Below, one piece after another: positions 12,501 through 21,871 of a stretch of 64,000 nucleotides of DNA. The notes beneath the pieces are model-generated. The model made no database searches and was not told where the DNA came from. It saw only the letters and a program-made list of their open reading frames with translations. Made by a program: the position numbers and the translations under genes. Origin of the DNA: Sorghum bicolor (taxonomy: Eukaryota; Streptophyta; Magnoliopsida; Poales; Poaceae). The stretch lies in assembly GCF_000003195.3 (NCBI RefSeq), contig NC_012878.2, positions 20,746,641 through 20,810,640 of the forward strand, given 5' to 3'. Positions within the stretch are counted from its first letter, which is position 1; each line of letters opens with the position of its first letter.

Positions 12501-13488
12501 GGCGCGGCGCGCAACCTTGGTATACCTTGGATACCTCGATCGCCGGAACGGTCCTCGGGTACTTGCGGTGCCTGCCGAGCCCGCGAATTGGTCCTGGATA
12601 GTGTAATACGGTGATCTGTAGCTCACTTGATCAGTGAGTGTGGTTTGTGTGGGGAATACCTCGCCAGCTGGTTAGAAATCGATTCGAATCGCCATCGCTC
12701 CTGGATAGTGAGCACTTGACATGAGCTTCGTCCTCGTAGTAAGGACTATGGAACACTCGGGTTATAATGATGAATGGTTTAAGAAATGCTATGATGAGGT
12801 ACTATCATAGTCTCATACTTGCTTATAATAGCACAGGAGCAAACCTAGATAATAGGTAATGATACTTTCAACTTGAGCAGATTAAAAGAAGAAAAGATTT
12901 ATGTAGGTTAGGGTAATAAAACCTTGCGGTCTTTGCAAAATGGTTGTCAGCTACCCCACTAAAGAGCCTTCATGATCCTTGATGAGTCTTTATTTTAAGT
13001 TTATGGCGGGTAAGTCTAGCTGAGTACCTTCTCGTACTCAGGGTTCTATTCCCATGTTGTTTTGCAGATGGTCACATGTACTATGGTTATTGCATCCTCT
13101 GTCTGTACCCAGCTATGGGTGATGACTAGACCAAGGGCGATGGTCACTCTGTCTCTTCCTTTGCTTTTGTGGGAATGACCAAACTATGGCACGGTATCAG
13201 ACTTATCGTGTGTGTTGTAATTTCGAACTATGAAGCTTCCGCTACTTGAAGAACTTGGTTTGTAATAACTTAAGTACTCCGATGTGTTTCATGAATGTTG
13301 AAATCTGAATGTACTTATGGATGGCGGCCGCTAAACTTATTACGATCTTGGCTGTATGCGATGTGTGGTTTGAAATCCTTCGAGATTTCACGGACTACCG
13401 GGATTATATGGGCTTAAGCGTGATGGTTCGACTATGCGAATGGTCACTATTAGGCTTAATCTCTTATAATTTGGTCGGTTCTGTTACA
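9563..13488 (+). repeat. 5' LTR of element B (3926 bp)
   Basis: It matches 38143-42001 plus 51778-51843 at about 99%. It holds an AT-rich first 450 bases, a GC-rich block (about 10040-10900) that resembles grass promoter/leader sequence with splice-donor-like GTAAGC and GTGAGG sites, a long AT-rich part, a short acidic ORF (11842-12066) and a 3' part ending in GTTACA. The GC-rich block is present in both LTRs and, rearranged, in solo LTR D. Confidence 0.95.
11842..12066 (+). CDS. Small acidic ORF inside B's LTR, about 74 codons
   Basis: The ORF starts ATGCATCATACAGG and encodes a Glu/Pro/Gln-rich peptide (motifs EEPEEIQEQEPPEAQEP and GKPRSI). Its copy in the 3' LTR (40421-40645) gives the same peptide apart from synonymous change, but the LTRs are only 1% apart so this says little. 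The GKPRSI segment can also be recognised in minus-strand solo LTR D near 23400. A run of CAG acceptor-like sites just upstream makes an internal exon possible. Whether it is translated is unknown. Confidence 0.3.
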   Translation: MHHTGSQENEVGPEEPEEIQEQEPPEAQEPGEELQECPDHRPSTFEKGKPRSILSLPILANLYKVLYLFYYSAY

Positions 13489-13490
13489 GC

Positions 13491-13506
13491 TAGCATCGGA
13501 GCAAGG
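13491..13506 (+). promoter_or_regulatory. Probable tRNA primer-binding site of element B, divergent
   Basis: TAGCATCGGAGCAAGG follows the LTR end by two bases. It matches the initiator-Met-type site of plant chromoviruses (TGGTATCAGAGC...) except at three positions, all transitions. Position and spacing fit a PBS; the mismatches are odd for an element with 99% identical LTRs. Confidence 0.55.
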
Positions 13507-14313
13507 TTTAGCGAGTTACTATTCATAAGTACGTTTTAAACAAAAGTCTAAACCGGTTTAGTAAAAGATTTTATTAATTAATTAATAATGATCAAGGTGT
13601 TAAACTAAGTTTTGGGAAAATTATCTAGTGTGCCATGGTCATATCCTTTATGCCCAGTTAAGGACTCTAAGGTGGCTAGCTAAGTACTGACTTGGGGGTT
13701 AATGCATCATATTTTTATTTCGTCGCTCATACGGCGTGCAATAGTATGAGTGCCATTCATTTGAGTGGTAATGTATGGATCAATTCTTCCTCTACGCCAT
13801 GGTAAGTGGGAGTTGTGAGAGCATGATCGGATACACTGCCGGTCTAGGGAAGTGTTGTCAGGTGCTGTGTCATGCACACATGTTGGTGTGTCTTGGGAAC
13901 AGTACCGCATGCTGGGAATTCCGTCCTGAGAGGCGATGCCGTCATTAGGGCGATGATGTGGGTAGTGACACGTCACATGCATGGACAGGTGTCTGTGTAT
14001 GTGAAGTGTATAGTTTTAAATTTTGTTCTGCACGATCATACTGTGGGTGGGCTGAAATGAGTTTTCTGCAGGTACCCTAACCACATTCTCGCTTAGAACG
14101 CTAGTTACGTTATGAGCGAACGTTGTATGCCACCGCGTATACCACTTAGTGTTAACCTTTGTTTTCTAAGTTTGTGAGATCGTAAGTTCGTACATGCATC
14201 ATGTGCATTTCATATCATTGCTTACCTTCCCCCTTAATTTAATCTGTCCCAATTTTAAATGAAATAAATAAAGGTAATCCTCGCTCTTACCCACGGTATT
14301 CCATTTGCAGCAG
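13507..14313 (+). other. Element B leader upstream of the extra ORF
   Basis: Untranslated leader of about 800 bases; no convincing ORF was seen. It ends in an acceptor-like tract CCATTTGCAG directly before the ATG at 14314. A matching acceptor-like TATGCAG precedes the gag ATG. This would fit a shared spliced leader, but no transcript evidence is available. Confidence 0.4.
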
Positions 14314-15357
14314 ATGGCACGCACTAGGCTCACCGCTCGCAAGTCCACAGGTGGGCGGGCCCCTCGCCGTCCGTTGGCAGCTAGGAGCTCGCGACATAAG
14401 AGCAAGTTCCTAGAGGAGTTTGGGATGCCCACCTTGCTTTGGAGGGTGCTCAGTTCGATGGGGTATCCCGAAGGAAGGGAGCCTCGCTACTATTGGGATA
14501 AGGAGTCGCTTGGTGACGAGACCCTAGTGGGGATCGAGGCAGTTGTCCCTACCAGTGGAGGAGACCCTGCTTGGGGCGGTTGGGTGTACGAGTCCCGAGG
14601 TGTCACGCCTTTCCACGGTGCCAGCAGGGCAGCTTTCGCAGTTTTGAGGGACCTCATGGAGAGGTTTCCACAGGAGCTGGCCCACGCCTTCGCTGGGGTG
14701 TTTCCCCGGGGTGACCCTTACACTTCGGTGTGGGATCAGTCCGAGGTGAATGCTCTAGAGAGGAGTGCGGATGAGGACCAGCACAGTGACAGTGCAGCTA
14801 TGAGTGCCATGTACGCGTTGATGAAGACCTATGGAGGCCTGGAGCGTTGTTTGGGTCGCTTGTCCGGGTCTCTTCTCACCGTCCAGGATGAGAAGCGTCA
14901 GTTGCAGCGTGAGTTTGACTCTGAGGTTGAGAGGCTACAGGCAGAGTTGGCTCGTGTGACCAGAGAGAGAGACCAGGCAGTCCAGAAGAACAGTGAGCTG
15001 AGTCAGGACCTGCTTGCAGTGCGGGAGCAGAAGGACAGGGTGACCACTGCTCACAGGAACTGCGAGCGCATGCTAGTCCATGTGCTTGGATAGAGGAATG
15101 AAGCCTAGCACGAGGAGGACACTTTGAGGGCCCGACAGCTGGAGCTAGAGCAGCAGCTAGCTAATGCCGAGGAGTACAATGAGAACTCGCATGAGGAGAT
15201 CCACCAGCTGCATAACCAGCTCCACCCTCACCACCTGCCTGGAGCAGCGGAGCTAGACTCTGAGGACGAGATGGACGCGGATCCCGAGATAGGAGCAGCT
15301 GCTAGTGGTGACGAGGATGAGGATGGCTCTGGCATGGACAGTGATCATAGCGACTAG
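14314..15357 (+). pseudogene. Extra ORF of element B: histone H3 tail mimic, coiled coil and acidic tail
   Basis: Start ATG 14314; 347 codons to the TGA-free end at 15357, interrupted by TAG at 15091-15093 and 15109-15111 (both one change from CAG, same frame). Residues 2-27 align without gaps to the histone H3 N-terminal tail: 17 of 26 identical, including TARKSTGG around K9, APR and LA. H3 lysines 4, 14, 18 and 23 are all arginine here; K9 stays lysine (AAG at 14341-14343). Residues about 32-150 form a globular-looking domain rich in Trp/Tyr/Gly (WRVLSSMGYP, YYWDKESLGDE) that I do not recognise. Residues about 190-310 are coiled coil. The last 35 residues are highly acidic (DSEDEMDADPE, GDEDEDGSG), as in histone chaperones. 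It lies between PBS and gag. Function is inferred only: a chromatin or silencing-factor decoy, or a chaperone-like partner. Confidence 0.75.
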
Positions 15358-15673
15358 ATGCTAGGGCTCTAGAGCTAGTCCTTCTCCTTTTGTGTTGTAT
15401 GTTGCATGGCATGTCGTGTACTTTGGATCTGAGCTATGTAAGACCTTACGAGTTATGTTGAAAGTCCAGTGTATGTATGCTGGCAAATTGGATGTACGCG
15501 AACCTTGTTGCGTGAATGTTAAGTAATCTGTTAGTGATGTTGTGCATGGATGATGAGTTGTTGTGCCTTTGTTTATTGTGTGAATTTATTCCCTCAGTAA
15601 ATTCAGTATGGCACAATTTTACACATTTTCTACCGGTTGATAGCAACTCCTAACGATTGCTTATCATTGGCGT
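15358..15673 (+). other. Spacer between the H3-mimic ORF and gag of element B
   Basis: No ORF or recognisable site apart from the acceptor-like TATGCAG that abuts the gag ATG. Confidence 0.5.
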
Positions 15674-17214
15674 ATGCAGATGGTGCAAACACGTGGCGGA
15701 GGTAACAGCAATCCGGGTCTTGGAGCAGGTACATCCGGAGGTGGGGCTCAACGGAATGAGGACCGAGCACCAACACCACCACCACCACCTCTCCCGTACA
15801 CTGCGGATGTGTTTTTCGCGCAGTTTCTGGGGAGCCAACGCAACATGGAACAGATGCAGCGCAACATGGAAGAAGCTTTGCGCAACATAGCTGACAACAC
15901 CCGTCGTGGAGATAATCAGGGTGGCCGGGAGGTCAACCAGTACAGTTCATTCAAGGACTTCATGGATACCAAGCCACCAATCTTTAAGGAGGCCTTGGAA
16001 CCGCTCGAAGCAGATGAGTGGATCAACACCATGGAGCAGAAGTTTCGTCTTCTCCGAATGACAGAAGAACTCAAGGCTGAGTATGCGGCACATCAGTTGC
16101 AAGGACCTGCTGGGATTTGGTGGTCCCATCACCGTACCACCTACCCAGAGGGGACACCAATCACCTGGAACCGCTTCACCACCGCTTTGCGGGGAAATTA
16201 CATTCCTCCTGGTGTGGTTGAAATGAAGGTTGGGGAGTTCATGAGGCTGTCCCAAGGGACGAAGTCTGTGAAGGAGTATCTACACGCTTTCAACAATCTC
16301 GCTCGCTATGCCCCTGAGTTTGTGAACACGGAGGCTAAGAAGATTGCTAGTTTCCAGAGAGGCTTGAATCCAAAGATGCTGAAGACCATGGGTACAGGGG
16401 CCAGGGCTACTTTCAATGCCTATATCAGTGACTGTCTGACCCAAGAGAACAATAACAACAACTACAGTGCATCCAAGTCACGTAAAAGGGCTTTTGAAGC
16501 AGGATCATCCCAGTCCAGGGCACCAGTGGCAGGGCGACAGCAGTATCGTCCTCCTGCCCCGGGTGCTAGGTTCCGACCACCGCAGAGAAGGAACACCGGG
16601 CATCCAACCCAGCAGAAGCCGTACAAGGTGGCGATAGCTCCTGCCAAGCCAAAGGCAATTCAAGCCGCAGCACCTGCCGCCAACAATGCGCCCAAGGGTC
16701 CGTGCTATAACTGCCACAAGATGGGGCACTTTGCTAAGGAATGTCCCTACCCCAAAAGGCAGCAGCCAACCTATCCAGCTCGTGTGCATCATACCTCGAT
16801 TGAGGAAATCCCGGAAGGAGAACCGGTAACAGCTGGTATGTTTTCTGTCAACCAACATCTTGCAGTTGTTTTGTTTGATTCTGGATCATCGCATTCATTC
16901 ATGAGCCAAGCATTTGCACAAAAGCATAATCAACCAGTTACAGATCTGGGCTATGGCTACCGCATCAGCTCAGCAGGGGCAGATGTGTTGACCAATAGAG
17001 TGGTCCGAGGGGCAACCCTGGATGTAAGTGGCCAAGTTTTTCGGGTAAATCTAGTGGTCATGCCTGGGTTAGTTTTGGATGTTATCATGGGCATGAACTG
17101 GATGAGAGAATGGGATGCTGTCATAGATACTGGAAAGAGGATGTTATCTCTCAGAGAACCACAGGGCAGTAACTCTTTTCAAGTACCTCTGCCCCGTCGT
17201 CTTGACTTTGCTAG
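15674..17214 (+). CDS. gag: Element B gag-protease, N-terminal third of the gag-pol polyprotein
   Basis: Open from ATG 15674 (a second ATG at 15680 is equally possible) to the point where element C interrupts it. The capsid-like gag domain occupies about residues 90-200 (DEWINTMEQKFRLL, GPAGIWWSHHRTTYPEG, EYLHAFNNLARYAPEF). A CCHC knuckle CYNCHKMGHFAKEC lies near residue 345. The aspartic protease has VLFDSGSSHSF near residue 400 and the following VIMGMNWM segment. The protein would form the virus-like particle and release the pol enzymes. The codon at 17210 (GCT) is in the same frame as GCT at 35190 after the target duplication, so gag and pol were one uninterrupted frame of about 1500 codons before C inserted. 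Sequence after 17214 belongs to C's LTR. Confidence 0.9.
17210..17214. repeat. Target-site duplication GCTAG, left copy (element C)
   Basis: GCTAG precedes C's 5' LTR and recurs at 35190-35194 directly after its 3' LTR, proving insertion of C into B's gag-pol. Confidence 0.95.
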
Positions 17215-17905
17215 TGTTGACACCATTTTTGGGCACGTGTCCAGGATGGCAGGACAGGGTGGCAGTACGATGCGGGTTGCTGGTAAGGATGGTTGCCGAT
17301 GAGGGAAAGGTTGAATGTGACTAAGTCCTCAGACAGTAATATGGTGCCGATGACCAAGTAAAAGGGTCTGCCGATGACTATGGCAAGGGGATTGCCGATG
17401 ACGCGAAGGAGGAGTCCGGAAGCTGCCAGTTGTCATGTGGAGGAATTTCGGTTTGTCACGAAGGATGGTTTTATTATTTCCTTATGTTATTCGTATCGTT
17501 TTGTATACGGGTTCCGTGTAATTTGGAATTCGAATTCTAATCGTGTCTGGTCGTAGCTCTTTGAGCAGGGTATAAATATAAGCCCTAAGACCTTGTAATC
17601 GGGATATCTATCAATCAATCAAACACACGTTTTTTACTCACATTCCAGCATTTACTTTTCGACGACTTCGTCATACGTTTTCTTTTTGTTACGAGTTCTT
17701 AGGAATTCGTCGACTCAAGCTCGGCGTATCCTCAAGTTCCGCGTGAGTACCTCTTAGCCGTGACATCCGGGCGTATCGCTGTTGTCAGGACTAAAGTATT
17801 CGAGTTATCACCTTTGCCGATAGTAAGGTCAAATCGGCTGGCACGCCTTAACGTTTGGATCGGGTATTAGCCCTTTGTGTTTGCAGACTAGTTTTTGCAT
17901 CAACA
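17215..17905 (+). repeat. 5' LTR of element C (691 bp)
   Basis: Starts TGTTGACACC and ends GCATCAACA; the copy at 34499-35189 has the same length. TATA box TATAAATATA is at 17571-17580 after GAGCAGGG. Six copies of GCCGAT/ATCGGC occur in 691 bases. The two LTRs differ at TTCCGCGTG versus TTCCACATG. Confidence 0.96.
17571..17580 (+). promoter_or_regulatory. TATA box of element C 5' LTR
   Basis: TATAAATATA in a GC-flanked context, about 330 bases before the LTR end. The same box lies in the 3' LTR (34855-34864) and in element I (61348-61357). Confidence 0.7.
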
Positions 17906-17912
17906 TATCTTC

Positions 17913-17930
17913 TGGCACGCTCGGTGGGAC
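17913..17930 (+). promoter_or_regulatory. Primer-binding site of element C
   Basis: TGGCACGCTCGGTGGGAC starts seven bases after the LTR end. The equivalent site in element I (61689-61706) reads TGGCACGCCCGGTGGGAC. A tRNA-end complement starting TGG is expected here; I did not identify the tRNA. Confidence 0.75.
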
Positions 17931-17951
17931 AGATTCAAGATCAAGATCAAC

Positions 17952-20900
17952 ATGTCGATCTCTGACCTCGATCAAGACAACGTCATCCCCGTGACGGAAG
18001 CTAACCTCAAGGATGAGCAGAAGCAAGCTATTGCCCAAGCCATGGAAGAGTTCAAGCAGCAGTGCCTGAAGTCTTTCAGCATAAACAGGAGCGGCGAAGT
18101 GGTCCAGAAAGATGCACTGCCGGCACCACGGCAGGTCACCTTTGACGCTAATCCTGGCAAGCTTCAAGACATGGTTGACAATGCCATCAATCGAGCGCTG
18201 ATCAACCAAGCTGGTGTACTGTCTAATACGGTTTTCAACGCCGTGGCAAGAACCTTCAAGGAAGGACAAATCCCGCCGGATTATGTGGGCCCTTCCCATC
18301 ATCAACCCACGGCACCAGAGGTCACGGCTCCATCGGCTGCCTTGACGAGTGCAAGTGCACAGTCTGCCGTCCCTCCAAGTACATTGGGGACTACTGGTGC
18401 ACTATCTATGCCGATGGTAACCAACCCACAAATTTCAGTTGGGCAGCATAAACTGACAACCGATATGTTGGCATCGGCAATGTCGGGGTTAACTCTTCCT
18501 CCTAACTGGTGGGGTTATGGTATGCCTCCAGAGTTGACGCCGGGAACATCACAGATAACTGACATGAGGGGCAAAACTCCTATGACATCGGTACCTTCCA
18601 ATGTGCCGGTGAACCAGAGTCCTCGGTATACCACAACTACTACTGCAAGGCCTCACACCGGAAATCCTCAAGATCCAATGTTCCAGTTGCCTAACGCATC
18701 GGCAGAATCAATGCTGGTGCAACAGAGGCCTATGGCCCAGTCAGGGTATGTCAATTCAACGACGGTACCCAATTACCAATCATCGGCAGCACCTATGCCG
18801 ATGAACGCTAATAATGGATGGCTTGGACAGCAAGCCTTTCCACAGTCGCCCCAGCAGGGTTATCAGACTACAGGGTTCCAGCAAGGGCAGGTTTATCCCG
18901 GGTTCCAAGGTCAGGGAATTCCCAACCAGCCAATAAATTTTGGACAGCAACTCGGAGGACAGCCAATCGGTGGACAGCAGTTTGGTAGTCCGCAGATTGG
19001 AGGACAGGTGACCAATACGATGTTCCATACAGGTCACGTCCCGAACAGACACGTGGAGGTTCGCCACCAAATGCCAGATCCGCAGCCGCCTCATCGGCAA
19101 GATGCCGATGCGTATTGGGCCGATAAGATTGCCGAAGTAATGAGGGAACAATTTGGGATAAAACCCAAAGTCAACACTTATTCTTATCGGACACCGTATC
19201 CTCCAGCGTATGATTTGATCTCGCTTCCACATCGGTACAAAGTACCGGATTTTACAAAGTTTTCCGGACAGGACGACACGTCAACCATGGAGCATGTCAA
19301 CAGGTTCATTATTCAATGTGGAGAGGCTGGTAACAGGGACGAATTGAGGGTTCGCCTATTTTCATCATCATTGTCTGGATCGGCCTTTACTTGGTTCATA
19401 TCATTGCCTCCCAATTCAGTAATTACTTGGGCCGATCTAGAGAAGCAATTCCACAGATACTTCTTCTCGGGGGTTCATGAGAAGAAGATCACCGACTTGG
19501 TCAAGTTGAGGCAACGTAATGATGAGTCGGTTGAGGGATTTGTGCAGAGGATACGAGAGGTCAAAAATAAATGCTATAGCCTGGTTCTGGATGATCGGCA
19601 GCTAGCCGATTTGGCTTTCCAGGGTTTGTTGCCACACATCAGGGATAAATATGCTTCTCAGGAGTTTGAAAGTTTAAGTCACTTGGTGCAGAGGATATCT
19701 GATCAAGACATCAAGCCTTTCGAGCCTAAGAGGGCATGGAATAAGAAAGTCTCATTTGTTGATGAAGCAACAAGCTCAGATTCCGATGAAGAACCAGTAA
19801 TCGGTTTGGCAGAATGGGTAAAAAACAAGAAGCCGATGTCTTGTCCTTTTGGGCAGAAGGAACCAGAGAAGTTTGCATTTGACACCGCCAAGGCCGATAG
19901 GATATTTGACTTTCTACTTCAGGAAGGTCAAATCAAATTGTCACCTAACCACGTGATCCCGTCGGCAGAAGAGTTGAAGAGGATGAGGTATTGCAAGTGG
20001 CATAATGCAACTTCACATGATACCAATGAGTGCAAAGTATTCAGACAACAGCTGCAATCGGCCATAGAGTCAGGGAGAATCAAGTTTGATAGTTCCAAAG
20101 CCCAGAAGCCGATGAAGATAGACCAACATCCTTTCCCGACGAACATGTTGGATGCTAAGGGGAAGGCTAAGGTCTTAACGTCGGAGACAGCTGAGAAGAG
20201 TGCGTCGGTAGATCCTCAGCATCAAGTTACTACCGCCGATGCAAGAAGTAAGGGCTTGGTCCAGGAAGGAGCTAGCTCAGGAAGAATTCCTCGATCTGGT
20301 ATTGTCATAACTCATAGAAGGCCTCGAGAGAGATGGCAACAACGGGAAGATCGGTACCGGCGCCAGCAGGAAGATTATCAACGGGAAGAAGAGAGACGCC
20401 GACAGGAGTGGAATCGGCACAGGGATCATTGGAATTGCCCATTCTTCATCCATTGTTGGGAGGAAAATATCAAGCTTCCTACTGTCAGAGACTGCCCTGA
20501 ATGCAACGGTTATGATCGGTACGACAGGAACGATCGGTGTTATCATGATGATGAACGACGATTTAATGGGCCGATCAGAGGAAGGGCGTCAGTTCATGAT
20601 CGGCTGGGGGGCAGGCTTAGCGTTCACGATCGGCTCGGTGACCGTGTCCAGTATTTTCCCAGGAACCAAGAGGAGCTTGAAAGAATGGCTGATGCGCGGG
20701 TTCCCGATGAATTCATATTTTGCAGGGATACTAACACGCATCGCATAGAGTCAAGAGAGAACCAACGCCCAACGGCAAGACAAAGGCCACTTCCTCCATG
20801 GTGCCCTCAAGGATTAACCAAGACACAGAAAAGGAGATTGCAACGTGAAAGGCAGGAAGAGCTAAATAAAGGAGAGAACTCTGGGAGTCGGCAGCCGTCA

Positions 20901-21599
20901 GACGCTAAGAAAGAAGGTCCATCGGCAGGCGTCAACATGGTATTCATGTTGCCGATGGAGTTTCTTGCACCGGCCAGTGACGATGAGTTGGGATTTTCTG
21001 ATCAGATAGCTCAGTTGGCTCTGGATCCAATGACGGCTATCTTTGAGAAACCTGCCGATAACGAGAGGCAGCATCTTAAAGCTTTGTTCCTCAAAGGAAG
21101 GGTTGATGGGCAGCCAATGACTAAGATCCTAGTTGATGGTGGGGCTGCTATTAATATTATGCCATATGCAGTATATCGGAAGCTTGGGAAAGGGGATCAA
21201 GATTTGACCAAGACCGATATGATGCTCAAAGACTTCGAGGGAAACGTGTCTCCGGTCAAGGGGGCGATATGTGCGGAGTTGACCATCGGCAGCAAAACCT
21301 TGCCGACAACCTTTTTCGTGATCGGCGGAAAAGGTGCCTACAATTTATTATTGGGGAGAGATTGGATTCATGCCAATTGTTGTGTCCCATCTACAATGCA
21401 TCAGTGCTTGGTTCAGTGGGTAGGTGACAAGATTGAGATCGTACCAGGGGATTCTTCTTATGTTATCGCATCGGCAGAAGCGGATACTTATGAAAAGACT
21501 AGGTGCATTTCAGGAGAAGTTTGGGAGAAAGATTTTCTCAAAGTTGCCGATTATGAGATTCCACCGATCCAAGCAGTCGGTTCTGACGATGGTTTTTAA
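17952..21599 (+). CDS. gag: Element C gag-protease, 1215 codons, intact
   Basis: ATG 17952 follows the PBS by 21 bases; the frame is open upstream too but that part is LTR/PBS. A long Gln/Pro/Gly-rich N-terminal half (repeats of GQQ/GGQ near 18830-19010) precedes the gag core near residues 430-560 (FTKFSGQDDTSTMEHVNRF, FHRYFFSGVHEKKITDL, EGFVQRIREVKNKC). A zinc-knuckle-like CKWHNATSHDTNEC lies near 20000, followed by an Arg/Glu-rich segment. The protease has ILVDGGAAINIMPY near 21130 and LLLGRDWI near 21350. It is longer than a usual gag because of the low-complexity N-terminus. Its TAA stop overlaps the pol ATG (TAATG, 21597-21601), with pol in the -1 frame after a run of five T. Confidence 0.9.
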   Translation: MSISDLDQDNVIPVTEANLKDEQKQAIAQAMEEFKQQCLKSFSINRSGEVVQKDALPAPRQVTFDANPGKLQDMVDNAINRALINQAGVLSNTVFNAVARTFKEGQIPPDYVGPSHHQPTAPEVTAPSAALTSASAQSAVPPSTLGTTGALSMPMVTNPQISVGQHKLTTDMLASAMSGLTLPPNWWGYGMPPELTPGTSQITDMRGKTPMTSVPSNVPVNQSPRYTTTTTARPHTGNPQDPMFQLPNASAESMLVQQRPMAQSGYVNSTTVPNYQSSAAPMPMNANNGWLGQQAFPQSPQQGYQTTGFQQGQVYPGFQGQGIPNQPINFGQQLGGQPIGGQQFGSPQIGGQVTNTMFHTGHVPNRHVEVRHQMPDPQPPHRQDADAYWADKIAEVMREQFGIKPKVNTYSYRTPYPPAYDLISLPHRYKVPDFTKFSGQDDTSTMEHVNRFIIQCGEAGNRDELRVRLFSSSLSGSAFTWFISLPPNSVITWADLEKQFHRYFFSGVHEKKITDLVKLRQRNDESVEGFVQRIREVKNKCYSLVLDDRQLADLAFQGLLPHIRDKYASQEFESLSHLVQRISDQDIKPFEPKRAWNKKVSFVDEATSSDSDEEPVIGLAEWVKNKKPMSCPFGQKEPEKFAFDTAKADRIFDFLLQEGQIKLSPNHVIPSAEELKRMRYCKWHNATSHDTNECKVFRQQLQSAIESGRIKFDSSKAQKPMKIDQHPFPTNMLDAKGKAKVLTSETAEKSASVDPQHQVTTADARSKGLVQEGASSGRIPRSGIVITHRRPRERWQQREDRYRRQQEDYQREEERRRQEWNRHRDHWNCPFFIHCWEENIKLPTVRDCPECNGYDRYDRNDRCYHDDERRFNGPIRGRASVHDRLGGRLSVHDRLGDRVQYFPRNQEELERMADARVPDEFIFCRDTNTHRIESRENQRPTARQRPLPPWCPQGLTKTQKRRLQRERQEELNKGENSGSRQPSDAKKEGPSAGVNMVFMLPMEFLAPASDDELGFSDQIAQLALDPMTAIFEKPADNERQHLKALFLKGRVDGQPMTKILVDGGAAINIMPYAVYRKLGKGDQDLTKTDMMLKDFEGNVSPVKGAICAELTIGSKTLPTTFFVIGGKGAYNLLLGRDWIHANCCVPSTMHQCLVQWVGDKIEIVPGDSSYVIASAEADTYEKTRCISGEVWEKDFLKVADYEIPPIQAVGSDDGF

Positions 21600-21871
21600 T
21601 GGATAGATTCGCCGATGATGGAAAATTAGGCCAGGGATTCACATCGGCCGATGATTTGGTAGAAGTAGATATAGGTAGTGGTGATAGGCCTAGGCCTACT
21701 TTTATTAGCGCTAAACTAGATCCTGAGTGTAAACGGCAGTTAACTAGTTTGTTAAAGGAATATAAAGATTGCTTTGCTTGGGATTATACAGAGATGCCTG
21801 GTTTAGACCGATCAATTGTTGAACATCGGTTACCCATTAAGTCTGGATTTCGGCCACATCAGCAACCAGCC
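21599..21871 (+). CDS. pol: Element C pol, N-terminal fragment before solo LTR D
   Basis: ATG 21599 opens pol in the -1 frame relative to gag-protease. It covers the pre-RT segment (PECKRQLTSLLKEYKDCFAW, DYTEMPGLDRS) seen just ahead of RT in Tat-like elements. The frame is cut at 21871 by solo LTR D and resumes in the same frame at 27498 once one CAGCC copy is discounted. Confidence 0.85.
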
